Assembly: GCA_947492175.1 (NCBI GenBank)
Contig: CANLMQ010000028.1
Location: 1 to 64,000 of the forward strand
Direction of reading: 5' to 3'
DNA from: an uncultured Draconibacterium sp.
GTDB taxonomy: Bacteria; Bacteroidota; Bacteroidia; Bacteroidales; Prolixibacteraceae
Length of the DNA stretch: 64,000 bases
Each line of letters opens with the position of its first letter. Position 1 is the first letter of the stretch. The notes under the pieces are model-generated. The model had not been told where the DNA came from. It made no database searches and was given only the letters and a program-made list of their open reading frames with translations. A program made the translations under genes and the position numbers. Below are positions 54,254 to 63,554 of the stretch, one piece after another.

Positions 54254-54598
54254 TTACTTTACTTTTTCAACGATTGCTTTGAACGCTTCAGGTTGGTTCA
54301 TGGCCAAATCAGCCAAAACTTTCCTGTTGATTTCAATCTCGTTCTTTTTCAACAATCCCATGAATTGCGAATACGACATTCCTTCCAATCGAGCAGCAGC
54401 GTTAATACGCTGAATCCACAATCCACGGAATGTTCTTTTCTTTGCTTTTCTGTCGCGGTATGCATATCCCTGCCCTTTTTCATAGGCGTTCTTTGCAACT
54501 GTCCAGACATTTTTACGCGCTCCGTAGTAACCTTTAGTTTTTTTAAGCAGTTTCTTTCTGCGGGCACGTGATGCTACATGATTTACACTTCTTGGCAT
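54254..54598 (-). CDS. rplT: 50S ribosomal protein L20
   Basis: Large-subunit protein needed early in assembly. MPRSVNHVASRARRKKLLKK, GYYGARKNVWTVA, RKAKKRTFRGLWIQRINAA and the C-terminal PEAFKAIVEKVK are all typical. 114 residues. In other bacteria L20 represses its own operon by binding the leader or the region near rpmI; the 134-bp gap to rpmI here could hold such a site, though I see no clear match. Confidence 0.98.
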   Translation of the reverse strand: MPRSVNHVASRARRKKLLKKTKGYYGARKNVWTVAKNAYEKGQGYAYRDRKAKKRTFRGLWIQRINAAARLEGMSYSQFMGLLKKNEIEINRKVLADLAMNQPEAFKAIVEKVK

Positions 54599-54732
54599 AC
54601 TTTTTACTTTTTTGATAATCGGCGTCTCCCATCGTTTAATGGAAATACTTTAAAGCTCAATTACCTGGTTTTTAACTTGTTTTACCTTTCTCTATTAAAA
54701 GGATTTTTTGAATTATTCTGTCAATTGACAGA

Positions 54733-54930
54733 CTATTTCATGCACAACAAAAGTTTAACGTTGCTTTCGTTTGTCTTATCGATAGTTGTCCAATAAGTCA
54801 AATTACGCTTACGTTTTGTACTTTTTTTAGTCAAAATATGACTTTTGTAGGCGTGCTTCCTTTTAATTTTACCACTTCCGGTTAATCTAAAACGTTTTTT
54901 AGCTCCGGAATTCGTCTTCATTTTTGGCAT
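54733..54930 (-). CDS. rpmI: 50S ribosomal protein L35
   Basis: Small basic ribosomal protein: MPKMKTNSGAKKRFRLTGSG, KIKRKHAYKSHILTKKSTKR. 65 residues is normal. It lies between infC (37 bp) and rplT, the classical order. Confidence 0.98.
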   Translation of the reverse strand: MPKMKTNSGAKKRFRLTGSGKIKRKHAYKSHILTKKSTKRKRNLTYWTTIDKTNESNVKLLLCMK

Positions 54931-54967
54931 AATCCTACTTTAATTAAAATGTTATCAAAGAACTATA

Positions 54968-55531
54968 TTACTTCTTTTTAGGTGTAATAAACATCGTCAT
55001 ACGCTTGCCTTCCAGTTTAGGCATCTGCTCCACTGTTCCCAGCTCTTCCAAAGCGGTAGCCAGTTTTAACAGCAAAATCTCGCCTTGTTCTTTAAACAGA
55101 ATCGAACGTCCTTTGAAAAATACAAATGCTTTTACTTTTGCACCTTCCTGCAAGAACTTTTCAGCATGTTTTAATTTGAAATTAAAATCGTGCTCATCTG
55201 TTTGCGGACCAAAACGTATTTCTTTAACCACAACTTTTGTGGTTTTTGCTTTCATCTCTTTTTGTTTCTTTTTCTGCTGATAAAGAAACTTGGAGTAATC
55301 AATAATCTTGCAGACCGGCGGATCGGCTTTGGGCGAAATTTCAACCAAATCTAATTCCTGCTCTTCTGCCAGTTTTAGTGCATCACGTAATTGGTAAATA
55401 CCTTGTTCTTCAATATTCTCTCCAACTAAACGTACCTGTGGCACCCTGATTTTGTGATTAATCCTGTGTTGTGGTTCCTGCTCTCTTCGTGGCTGGAACT
55501 TTCTCCTTGGTCCTCTTCTTTTAATAGCTAT
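54968..55531 (-). CDS. infC: Translation initiation factor IF-3 with non-ATG start
   Basis: IF-3 keeps subunits apart and checks start codons. The conserved body runs from EPQHRINHKIRVPQVRLVGE to KLEGKRMTMFITPKKK. No ATG exists at the front: the usual N-terminus reads (I)AIKRRGPRRKFQPRREQ. A strong AAGGAGG is 8 bases before an ATA at 55531 and 14 before an ATT at 55525. I chose ATA by spacing, but ATT is the known IF-3 start in enterobacteria. Either would give self-limiting translation, because IF-3 rejects such codons. A later GTG at 55444 is too far in. Confidence 0.9.
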   Translation of the reverse strand: MAIKRRGPRRKFQPRREQEPQHRINHKIRVPQVRLVGENIEEQGIYQLRDALKLAEEQELDLVEISPKADPPVCKIIDYSKFLYQQKKKQKEMKAKTTKVVVKEIRFGPQTDEHDFNFKLKHAEKFLQEGAKVKAFVFFKGRSILFKEQGEILLLKLATALEELGTVEQMPKLEGKRMTMFITPKKK

Positions 55532-55549
55532 TTTAAGTTCCTCCTTAAA

Positions 55550-57499
55550 TTAGTTATACAATCCTGATAATTGATCTCTTACTTCTTTTGTTATAAAGTC
55601 TGCAAATTCATTCATTGTCTGAGAACCTTGGTCTCCCTCGCCTTGGCGACGCACAGAAACGGTTTCTGATTCCGCTTCTTTTTCCCCCACAATCAACAAA
55701 TATGGTACTCTTTTTAATTCGTTGTCACGTATCTTCCTACCAATCTTCTCGTTACGATCGTCAACGACGGTGCGAATATCGGAAATATTTAGAAAATCTG
55801 AAACTTTTTTAGCATAATCGTTATACTTTTCACTGATTGGTAAAACTACTGCTTGTTCCGGAGTTAGCCAAAGTGGAAATTTACCGGCTGTGTGTTCAAT
55901 TAAAACAGCCACAAAACGTTCCATTGATCCAAACGGCGCACGGTGAATCATAATCGGACGATGACGGTTATCGTCAGCTCCAATATATTCCAGTTCGAAA
56001 CGCTCCGGAAGGTTATAATCAACCTGAATTGTTCCTAACTGCCAGCTACGTCCCAACGCATCTTTAATCATAAAGTCAAGCTTCGGTCCATAAAAAGCAG
56101 CTTCACCCAATTCGGTAACCGTATTTAATCCTTTTTCTTCGCAAGCTTCAATAATCGCCTGTTCTGCTTTATCCCAGTTTTCAGGAGTTCCAATATATTT
56201 TTCCGGTTTCTGTGGATCGCGTAACGAAATTTGCGCAGTATAATTTTCGAAATTTAACGCTTTGAAAATGATAAAAATAATATCAATTACTTTTTTAAAC
56301 TCATCCTTTAACTGGTCGGGCCGACAGAAAATATGCGCATCGTCTTGCGTAAAACTTCGAACCCTTGTTAAACCATGCAACTCGCCGCTTTGCTCGTAAC
56401 GGTAAACAGTTCCGAATTCCGCCATACGAACCGGCAAATCTTTATACGAACGTGGCCACATTTTATAAATTTCGCAGTGATGCGGACAGTTCATTGGTTT
56501 TAATAAGTACTCCTCCCCTTCTGCCGGAGTAGAAATTGGCTGAAACGAATCCTGACCATATTTCTGAAAATGACCTGAAGTTTTGTACAGTTTCACATCG
56601 CCAATATGTGGAGTCATTACTTGTTCGTATCCGTATTTTTTCTGAACCTTTTTCAGAAAATTCTCTAATTGTTCGCGTAATTGTGCTCCTTTGGGCAACC
56701 ACAAAGGCAATCCCTGTCCTACCGACTCGGAAAAACCAAACAACTGCATTTCTTTTCCAATTTTGCGGTGGTCGCGTTTTTTGGCTTCTTCAATCATAAC
56801 CAGGTATTCTTCCAGCATTTTTGCTTTTGGGAAAGTAACACCATAAACCCGGGTTAGCATTTTGTTTTTTTCATCGCCACGCCAATAGGCACCTGCAATT
56901 GCAGTTAATTTAATTGCTTTAATGTAACTGGTATTTGGCAAATGCGGTCCACGGCATAAATCAGTAAAATTTCCCTGTTTATATAAAGTAATGGTTCCGT
57001 CTTCCAACTCGCTAATTAACTCTTGTTTTAGTTCATCGTTTTTTTCGTTGAACATAGCCAGAGCATCAGCTTTCGAGATTTCCGAACGTACAATATCGTT
57101 CTTCTGACGTGCAAGTTCAAGCATTTTTTGCTCAATTTTCTGCAAATCTTTTTCCGATAAAACTTTTCCTTCCGGTAAATCGATATCGTAATAAAACCCC
57201 GTATCTACAGTAGGGCCAATTCCGAATTTTGTTCCCGGATAAAAAGCTTCAATTGCTTCGGCCATTAAGTGAGCCGATGAATGCCAGAATGTTTCTTTTC
57301 CTTCCTTGTCGTCCCACGTATGTAATTTTATGGTTGCATCGCTTTCAATTTTTCGCGATAAATCCCAAACTTCTCCATCTACCGAAATAGACAGAACATC
57401 TTTTGCCAAACGGTTTGAGATGGACTTTGCAATCTCGTACCCATTTACCGCTTCTGCAAACTCGCGTACACTGTTATCAGGAAGTGTTATTTTAATCAT
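55550..57499 (-). CDS. thrS: Threonyl-tRNA synthetase
   Basis: Charges tRNA-Thr. Order: TGS domain (1-60), editing domain with HSSAHLMAEAIEAFYPG and the GNFTDLCRGPHLPNT Cys-His site, class II catalytic core (EEYLLKPMNCPHHCEIYK, MAEFGTVYRYEQSGELHGL) and the anticodon-binding domain (VVLPISEKYNDYA onwards). 649 residues is typical. It heads the operon with infC, rpmI and rplT; its stop is 18 bp before the infC start. Confidence 0.98.
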   Translation of the reverse strand: MIKITLPDNSVREFAEAVNGYEIAKSISNRLAKDVLSISVDGEVWDLSRKIESDATIKLHTWDDKEGKETFWHSSAHLMAEAIEAFYPGTKFGIGPTVDTGFYYDIDLPEGKVLSEKDLQKIEQKMLELARQKNDIVRSEISKADALAMFNEKNDELKQELISELEDGTITLYKQGNFTDLCRGPHLPNTSYIKAIKLTAIAGAYWRGDEKNKMLTRVYGVTFPKAKMLEEYLVMIEEAKKRDHRKIGKEMQLFGFSESVGQGLPLWLPKGAQLREQLENFLKKVQKKYGYEQVMTPHIGDVKLYKTSGHFQKYGQDSFQPISTPAEGEEYLLKPMNCPHHCEIYKMWPRSYKDLPVRMAEFGTVYRYEQSGELHGLTRVRSFTQDDAHIFCRPDQLKDEFKKVIDIIFIIFKALNFENYTAQISLRDPQKPEKYIGTPENWDKAEQAIIEACEEKGLNTVTELGEAAFYGPKLDFMIKDALGRSWQLGTIQVDYNLPERFELEYIGADDNRHRPIMIHRAPFGSMERFVAVLIEHTAGKFPLWLTPEQAVVLPISEKYNDYAKKVSDFLNISDIRTVVDDRNEKIGRKIRDNELKRVPYLLIVGEKEAESETVSVRRQGEGDQGSQTMNEFADFITKEVRDQLSGLYN

Positions 57500-57668
57500 T
57501 TTTAAATATATATTTTTTCGTTATTCAATAATTGTATTGAAAATTTAGTTTAAATCAGTAAGTCGCTGGCCTGTTAACAAGCCGTGAAGACCAAAGTCGG
57601 AAACCAAAGCTTTACTACACTTCGGACTTCCGACTTCAGGCTCCTGACTTTTTAGCGCGGCAAAGATA
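57500..57668 (-). promoter_or_regulatory. thrS leader with promoter element and two hairpins
   Basis: A minus-strand TATCTTTG at 57661-57668 is a likely -7 element, giving a leader of about 155 bases. In it are a perfect 9-bp stem AAGTCGGAA/TTCCGACTT (57594-57602 with 57628-57636) and a near-palindrome GGCCTGTTAACAAGCC (57568-57583). The first arm lies in a degenerate repeat of GACTTCCGAC-like words. The remainder of the gap up to 57942 has nothing clear. Confidence 0.45.
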
Positions 57669-57942
57669 ACGAAACCTTTAAAATATCCACACTTCAAGTT
57701 CTTTCAACTCAATGATTTTAAAGAATTTTTCATTTGTTCCGTGTTAACAATAACATATTCGACAACAAATTTTAGGAAAATTGAATTATTTTGAAGAAAT
57801 AACATGTTAATTGCATGCTTGTTTTAACATCTTATTGTTTATTCTCTTTCTGCAAATTGAGAGATCAATGCCTGAAACTCTCCGGTATTTTTTTTATACT
57901 GCCTCAGATATTAAAATCATTTTCCCCTTTCGCAACATTTTT

Positions 57943-57950
57943 TACTTTTG
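57943..57950 (+). promoter_or_regulatory. -7 promoter element for DPP4 gene
   Basis: TACTTTTG fits TAnnTTTG and is 36 bases before the ATG at 57987. I do not find a well-spaced TTG upstream, so support is partial. Confidence 0.45.
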
Positions 57951-57986
57951 CTTTCTATTCAATCGAAAATTAAAACACATTAAAAT

Positions 57987-60188
57987 ATGAAGAAAATAAT
58001 CAGTTTCATTTTTGTTGTTGCACTTGCCTTAAACGTACAGGCACAATCACCCCAAAAGATAAGCCTGGAAGATATTTTTGAAAAGGGAACTTTTAGGGCA
58101 CAATCAGTGTACGGACTTCGTTCGATGAACGACGGAATCCATTATACAACAATAGAAAATGGCACAAAAGTAGTTAAGTACAGTTATAAAACAGGCGAAG
58201 TAGTTGAAGTGCTTTTTGATATAACAAAAGTAGAAAATGCTACTATTTCATCATTTTCAAATTATGAATTTAGCAATGATGAGAGAAAACTACTTTTAAC
58301 TACCAAAACAAAATCAATCTACCGTCATTCATATACTGCCGAATATTATGTATGGAATTCGGTTACTGAAGAGCTCTCTCAACTTTCAGATAAAGGAGCT
58401 CAGCAGTTAGCTACTTTTTCTCCCGATGGAAACCGTGTAGCCTATGTTCGTAACAACAATATTTTTATAAAAAACCTGAATTTTGGAAGTACAAGCCAGG
58501 TAACAGCCGATGGCAAATTCAATGAAATAATTAACGGTATGCCCGATTGGGTTTACGAAGAAGAGTTTGGCTATAACAAAGCATTCTGGTGGTCGCCCGA
58601 CAGTAAATTTCTGGCGTTTGTACGTTTCGACGAAAAAGAAGTACCTGAATTTTCAATGCCAATGTATGCCGGTGCACGCCCGGAATACAAATCAAATAAG
58701 TTGTATCCGGGAGAATATACTTTTAAATATCCGAAAGCCGGAGAAACTAATTCTACCGTTCAGGTTTTGTCATACGAAATAAAATCAAAAGCTACCATTA
58801 AAGTTGATATTGGTGAAGATACCGATATTTATATACCGCGGTTAAAATGGACGCCCGATGCCAACGACCTGGTAGTTATGCGCCTAAACCGTCATCAAAA
58901 CAAATTGGATGTACTGTATGCAAACCCATATACAGGAGATTCCCGTCCTGTTCTTTCAGAGAAAAACGACCGTTATATTGATGAAAGTTTTTTGGATGCA
59001 TTTACTTACCTCGAAGATGGAAGTTTTGTAATAAACAGCGAACGCGATGGATGGTCACACCTGTACCTGTACGACAATCAGGGATTTGAAGTAGCACAAT
59101 TAACTGAAGGTGAGTTTGACGTAACCGATTTTTACGGCTACGATGCAGCAAAAAAAGTATATTATTATCAGGCTGCTGCCGAATCTCCCTTACGACGCGA
59201 AGTTTACTATACAAGCCTTGACAAAAAGAAACAAGGAAAACTTTCAACTCAGGAAGGAACAAACAGTGCTGTGTTCAGTACCGATTTTAAATACTTCATT
59301 AACTATTTCAGCAGTGCAAAAGTCCCCAATTACATTACGCTGCATGAAAATAAAAAAGGTGAGCAAATTCGTTTTCTGCAAGACAATACGGTTTTAAACA
59401 ACACTTTAAAATCGATGCAGATTCCACAAAAAGAATTCTTCACGTTTACAACTTCTGAAGGAATTGAACTAAACGGATACATGATCAAACCGGTTGATTT
59501 TAACGCATCGAAAAAGTACCCGGTTTTAATGACCCAATACAGTGGGCCAAATTCACAAAGCGTTACCGATTCTTGGGGACACGGAGTTGGCTGGAACGAA
59601 TACCTGGCACAGGAAGGTTTTCTAGTAGTTTGTGTCGATCCGCGCGGCACAGCAGCCCGTGGCGAAGATTTTAGAAAAGTGACTTACCAGCAATTGGGAA
59701 AATACGAGTCGGACGACCAGGTTGAAGCAGCCAAATATCTGGGAACTTTACCTTATGTTGATCCAAATAACATTGCCATTTTTGGTTGGAGTTACGGAGG
59801 ATTTATGACCTTGCTATCAATGGAAAAAGGAGGCGACGTTTTTAAGGCTGGTATTTCAGTGGCCCCTGTAACAAACTGGCGTTTTTACGATAGTGTTTAC
59901 ACCGAACGATACATGCGTACTCCCCAGGAGAATCCGGAAGGTTATGATGATAATTCGCCTCTTTCACACGCTGCTGATATTAAAGGACGACTTCTGATTA
60001 TACACGGTTCGGCAGATGACAACGTACATGCACAAAACACTTACGAAATGACGGAACAGCTTGTACAGGCAGGTGTCCAGTTCGACATGGCCATATACAC
60101 CAACCGCAACCATGGAATACACGGAGGAAATACAAGCATGCATTTGTATACTAAAATGACAAATTTTCTGAAAGAACAACTACAATAA
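57987..60188 (+). CDS. Dipeptidyl peptidase IV (S9B), exported
   Basis: Serine peptidase that removes X-Pro dipeptides. A signal peptide (IISFIFVVALALNVQAQ) precedes an eight-bladed propeller with the DPP4 hallmark PDWVYEEEFGYNKAFWWSPD, the double Glu that binds the substrate N-terminus. The hydrolase domain has GWSYGGFMTL (Ser at about 602), HGSADDNVH (Asp) and NRNHGIHGG (His). 733 residues is typical. Single gene with its own promoter and terminator. Confidence 0.96.
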   Translation: MKKIISFIFVVALALNVQAQSPQKISLEDIFEKGTFRAQSVYGLRSMNDGIHYTTIENGTKVVKYSYKTGEVVEVLFDITKVENATISSFSNYEFSNDERKLLLTTKTKSIYRHSYTAEYYVWNSVTEELSQLSDKGAQQLATFSPDGNRVAYVRNNNIFIKNLNFGSTSQVTADGKFNEIINGMPDWVYEEEFGYNKAFWWSPDSKFLAFVRFDEKEVPEFSMPMYAGARPEYKSNKLYPGEYTFKYPKAGETNSTVQVLSYEIKSKATIKVDIGEDTDIYIPRLKWTPDANDLVVMRLNRHQNKLDVLYANPYTGDSRPVLSEKNDRYIDESFLDAFTYLEDGSFVINSERDGWSHLYLYDNQGFEVAQLTEGEFDVTDFYGYDAAKKVYYYQAAAESPLRREVYYTSLDKKKQGKLSTQEGTNSAVFSTDFKYFINYFSSAKVPNYITLHENKKGEQIRFLQDNTVLNNTLKSMQIPQKEFFTFTTSEGIELNGYMIKPVDFNASKKYPVLMTQYSGPNSQSVTDSWGHGVGWNEYLAQEGFLVVCVDPRGTAARGEDFRKVTYQQLGKYESDDQVEAAKYLGTLPYVDPNNIAIFGWSYGGFMTLLSMEKGGDVFKAGISVAPVTNWRFYDSVYTERYMRTPQENPEGYDDNSPLSHAADIKGRLLIIHGSADDNVHAQNTYEMTEQLVQAGVQFDMAIYTNRNHGIHGGNTSMHLYTKMTNFLKEQLQ

Positions 60189-60213
60189 ATTTTAACACTA
60201 AGATTTAATGGGA

Positions 60214-60246
60214 ATAAGGTTTTACCGCATTGGTAAAACCTTATTT
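60214..60246 (+). terminator. Rho-independent terminator of DPP4 gene
   Basis: A 14-bp perfect stem, AATAAGGTTTTACC with GGTAAAACCTTATT and a 5-base loop, is followed by TTTTTATAG. It lies 25 bp past the stop codon. Confidence 0.92.
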
Positions 60247-60452
60247 TTTATAGTACCATCTGGTTTCTCATGAACATATTAATTAGATTCTCCACTACAA
60301 CTTGTTTTATTGGATTGTTTCGCATTTATACGAAAGATCATTTCAGAATTAACAACTCTACCCTAAACACCCGTTTTACTATTTGTTTTTTATAAAACCT
60401 TATTCGGCATATTCTGTTTATTTTTAGGATTGAGATTTTCAAAAATCTTTGT

Positions 60453-61588
60453 ATGAAGCCGTTGGTAAAAATCGTATTCTTTTTCTTTATTCTTTCTTCT
60501 TTTCAAAAGGCAGAAGAAAAAATTGCGCGTTTTCAGCAACCTTCATTTAATTCAGAACCGGCAACAGTTGACTCTGTACAAATTAATTTCAATGATACTA
60601 TTCCGAATAAAACCCTTCTCATATACAACGATGCCAATGGATATCCTGTTAAATATGCGCGTCATGTAATAACCGGAGTTTGTATCGAAGGAGAATGTCG
60701 TTTTGTGCGAATTAATTTGTTTTGGAATCCAACAGGCCGCTACTTAGGTTTTGAATTACCAGACGGCGAATTTCTTAGCAAAACAAAACATGTTGCCTTT
60801 AAACAGGCAGATTACAACCAGATAAATGATATTCTGTCTCGGAGGCCAATTCACCACTGGCTGATTACAATATTAACGAACTGGTTCCCAAAAAAAACAC
60901 AAATCCTAAAGAAGTTGATGCAGTTTCATCGGCAACAATTACTGCTGTTCTGGACCATATTGTAGAAGGTGCAGTTTATACCACCTATACGCTTTGGCAT
61001 ATTGTTTACGGCTCAACCAAACGGACTATTGAAAAACTCACAACCACCAAACTCAATTCAGAACTAAGTTTAAAAATTCTAAATAGTAATATACTTCAGG
61101 ATCAAATTTGGGTTTTAAACCATATTTCTGAAGAAATGGATATTTCTGAGGATTTGCAAAAGAAGTTAATAGAACTTATTTCCGGCCAAGATATTTATTT
61201 AGCCGAACGTGCATTAAATGCTTTAAAACCTGAAATGCTTAATACTGATATTCAATTAAAACTGAGCAAATTATTTAAAAGTTCCGGATTTCTTCAAAAG
61301 CGCCTTATACTGCAAAAACTGAAAGAAGCCAATACTTTAACTCCCGAAGTTGTTATGTCATTATCTGCCGAAATAAATAGATTAAACGGCGCTCTAACAA
61401 AAAATATGCTCGAATTATTTAAGCTACATTCAGTTACAGACAAATATACAGTTTCGGAAATAACCAGGCTTTTAAAAAATGAAAACCGCTACATTTCAAA
61501 CCAGGCCTGCCGTTATTTGGAAGAAATAAAACAGCTAGATAAAAAAACGGAGAAGTCTCTTGAAAAATATAAAAAACGAAATTCCTGA
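60453..61588 (+). pseudogene. FMN-binding-like/helical-repeat protein gene broken by a 2-bp duplication
   Basis: The first frame (from 60453) makes a signal peptide and a domain with NGYPVKYARHVITGVCIEGE and YLGFELPDGEFLSKTKHVAF. At about 60838, CTGTCTCGGAGG appears where CTGTCGGAGG would keep the frame; the extra TC sends translation into nonsense ending at 60965. The correct frame continues SEANSPLADYNINELVPKK, then VDAVSSATITAVLDHIVEGA (an FMN_bind-like SxAT motif), TLWHIVYG and a helical repeat-like C-terminus to 61588 without a stop. Joined, it would be about 378 residues. The break may be real or a sequencing error. Function unknown; flavin attachment is a guess. Confidence 0.8.
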
Positions 61589-61595
61589 ATAACTT

Positions 61596-63395
61596 CTAAA
61601 TTGAAAACTGCATTTCATTTAAATTTCTATAAACTCCTGTTTTGTTTTTCATCAGGTGCTCATGCGTACCGCTTTCAATCACTTTCCCATTATCAAGAAC
61701 TACAATCTTATCTGCATTGCGAATAGTTGACAAACGATGAGCAATAACAATCGACGTACGGTTTTTCATCAATTCAACCAAGGCCTCCTGTACCAGTTGT
61801 TCCGATTCCGAATCGAGTGAAGAAGTAGCTTCATCTAAAATCAGTATTTTTGGATCTTTTAAAATGGCACGAGCTATGGCTACACGCTGCCGCTGACCAC
61901 CCGACAATTGTGTTCCCCGTTCACCTACCACGGTATCCATGCATTCTTTAAATCGTTCAATAAACTCCATTGCGTTGGCCTTTCGAGCAGCTCTCAGAAT
62001 ATCCTCTTCGCTGGCACCGGGCCGTCCGTACTCAATATTTTCTCTTATTGTACCTCCAAACAGAAAAATATCTTGCGGCACTAAAGCAATTTGTTTTCTT
62101 AAATAGGTAAGATTTATGTCGGTTATTGAATGATTATCGAAGAATATGTTTCCCGAACTTGGCTCGTACAAATGTAACAACAAAGTGGCAAATGTCGACT
62201 TCCCTGCCCCGCTTTTACCAACTAAAGCAACTACCTGACCAGGCTGAATTACAAAACTGATATTCAGCAAAACAAAAGCATCGGGTCGTGAAGGATAGGC
62301 GAAACTCAACTTATCAAACTGTATTTTCCCTGAAATAGCAACCTGATCAGCATTGTTAATATCTGCTACCAGATTTTCCTCTTCCGATTCAAATATCTCA
62401 AACAAATCTTCGGTGGCACCAATAAATCGCTGCATTCGCGCAATTACAGCCGCTACGCCGCCAATAGTCCCACCAATGTATCCCGAATAAATTACAAACG
62501 AAAAGAGCTCTCCGGTTTCCATTTGTCCATTTTGCAGCAACAACGCTCCGCGCCATATTACAGCAACCAAAGTCCCAAAAAGTCCAATAATCATTGTTGA
62601 ACGAAAAAAAGCACGGTATTTTCCTGCGCGTTGCCCGGCGCTTACCACTTCTTTTATTTTGTTGTAATAACGATCAATTTCAAAATATTCATTGGTATAC
62701 GATTTTACACTTCTGATTCCCTGCAGCGTTTCTTCAACCACTGTATTCGACTCAGCAGTTTTCTTTTGAGCTTCACGCGATAGTTTTCGAATAAAGCGAC
62801 CGAAAAACCAGATACTTAAAATAACAACCGGTAAAATAGCCAACATAAAAACAGTTAACTGGGGCGAAGTATAAATAAGCAGACCAACACCACCAGTTAT
62901 AACAACCAATTGCCTTATAAAATCGGCCAATGTAGTTGTAAAGGTCTCATGCAGCATAGAAATATCCGACGAAATGCGGCTGTTTAACTCTCCTACTCTG
63001 TGCTTGTCGAAAAACACCAGTGGGAGTTTTATCAGATGATTATAGGTAAATCTTCGGATATCGGCCATGGTTTTTTCTGTAACATTTACAAATATTACAA
63101 CCCGAAACCAGGAAAAAACAGCCTGAATTATTAGTATAAGAACCAAGAGTAAAACAATCTCTGACAAGTTTTCTGAGATCGAATTATTGCTTCCAGCATC
63201 AACCAAGTCGCCTAATAATTTGGGAAATGCCAAGTTCGCAAGACTGCTCACAAGAAGAAAAATCATACCAATTGTATATTCAACGCGGTATGGTTTTATA
63301 TAACGAAAAAGGCGTAATACATTGCCCAGTCCTTCTCTTGTAATTTTTTTGTTGTTGTCGTATTCTGCAGATGCTGATTTATTATGTCCTCTCAT
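61596..63395 (-). CDS. ABC exporter, fused membrane and ATPase domains (MsbA-like)
   Basis: Homodimeric ABC exporter. Six membrane helices occupy about 35-330. The ATPase has Walker A GKSGAGKST (about 390), Q-loop VPQDIFLFGGTIRENIEYG, signature LSGGQRQRVAIARAIL, Walker B ILILDEATSSLDSE and switch His in IAHRLST. It resembles lipid A/lipid or multidrug exporters; the substrate cannot be told. It converges with the broken gene at 60.5-61.6 kb (7-bp gap). Confidence 0.94.
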   Translation of the reverse strand: MRGHNKSASAEYDNNKKITREGLGNVLRLFRYIKPYRVEYTIGMIFLLVSSLANLAFPKLLGDLVDAGSNNSISENLSEIVLLLVLILIIQAVFSWFRVVIFVNVTEKTMADIRRFTYNHLIKLPLVFFDKHRVGELNSRISSDISMLHETFTTTLADFIRQLVVITGGVGLLIYTSPQLTVFMLAILPVVILSIWFFGRFIRKLSREAQKKTAESNTVVEETLQGIRSVKSYTNEYFEIDRYYNKIKEVVSAGQRAGKYRAFFRSTMIIGLFGTLVAVIWRGALLLQNGQMETGELFSFVIYSGYIGGTIGGVAAVIARMQRFIGATEDLFEIFESEEENLVADINNADQVAISGKIQFDKLSFAYPSRPDAFVLLNISFVIQPGQVVALVGKSGAGKSTFATLLLHLYEPSSGNIFFDNHSITDINLTYLRKQIALVPQDIFLFGGTIRENIEYGRPGASEEDILRAARKANAMEFIERFKECMDTVVGERGTQLSGGQRQRVAIARAILKDPKILILDEATSSLDSESEQLVQEALVELMKNRTSIVIAHRLSTIRNADKIVVLDNGKVIESGTHEHLMKNKTGVYRNLNEMQFSI

Positions 63396-63554
63396 TGTGG
63401 TCTTTCAAATTACTTTAAATATAACAAAGACACACCAATAAAAACATTAAGATTGTATTTAACAGCTTTGTTAACTATCAGTCAGTATTGGTCTCTTCTT
63501 CTGAATTAACACAAAACTGAAGAGAATAGTTGTGTAAGTGGAAATAACCGGAAA

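Noticed and set aside
57500..57668. T-box riboswitch before thrS
   Set aside because: No T-box sequence or specifier-loop layout is visible, and no T tract follows the stems.
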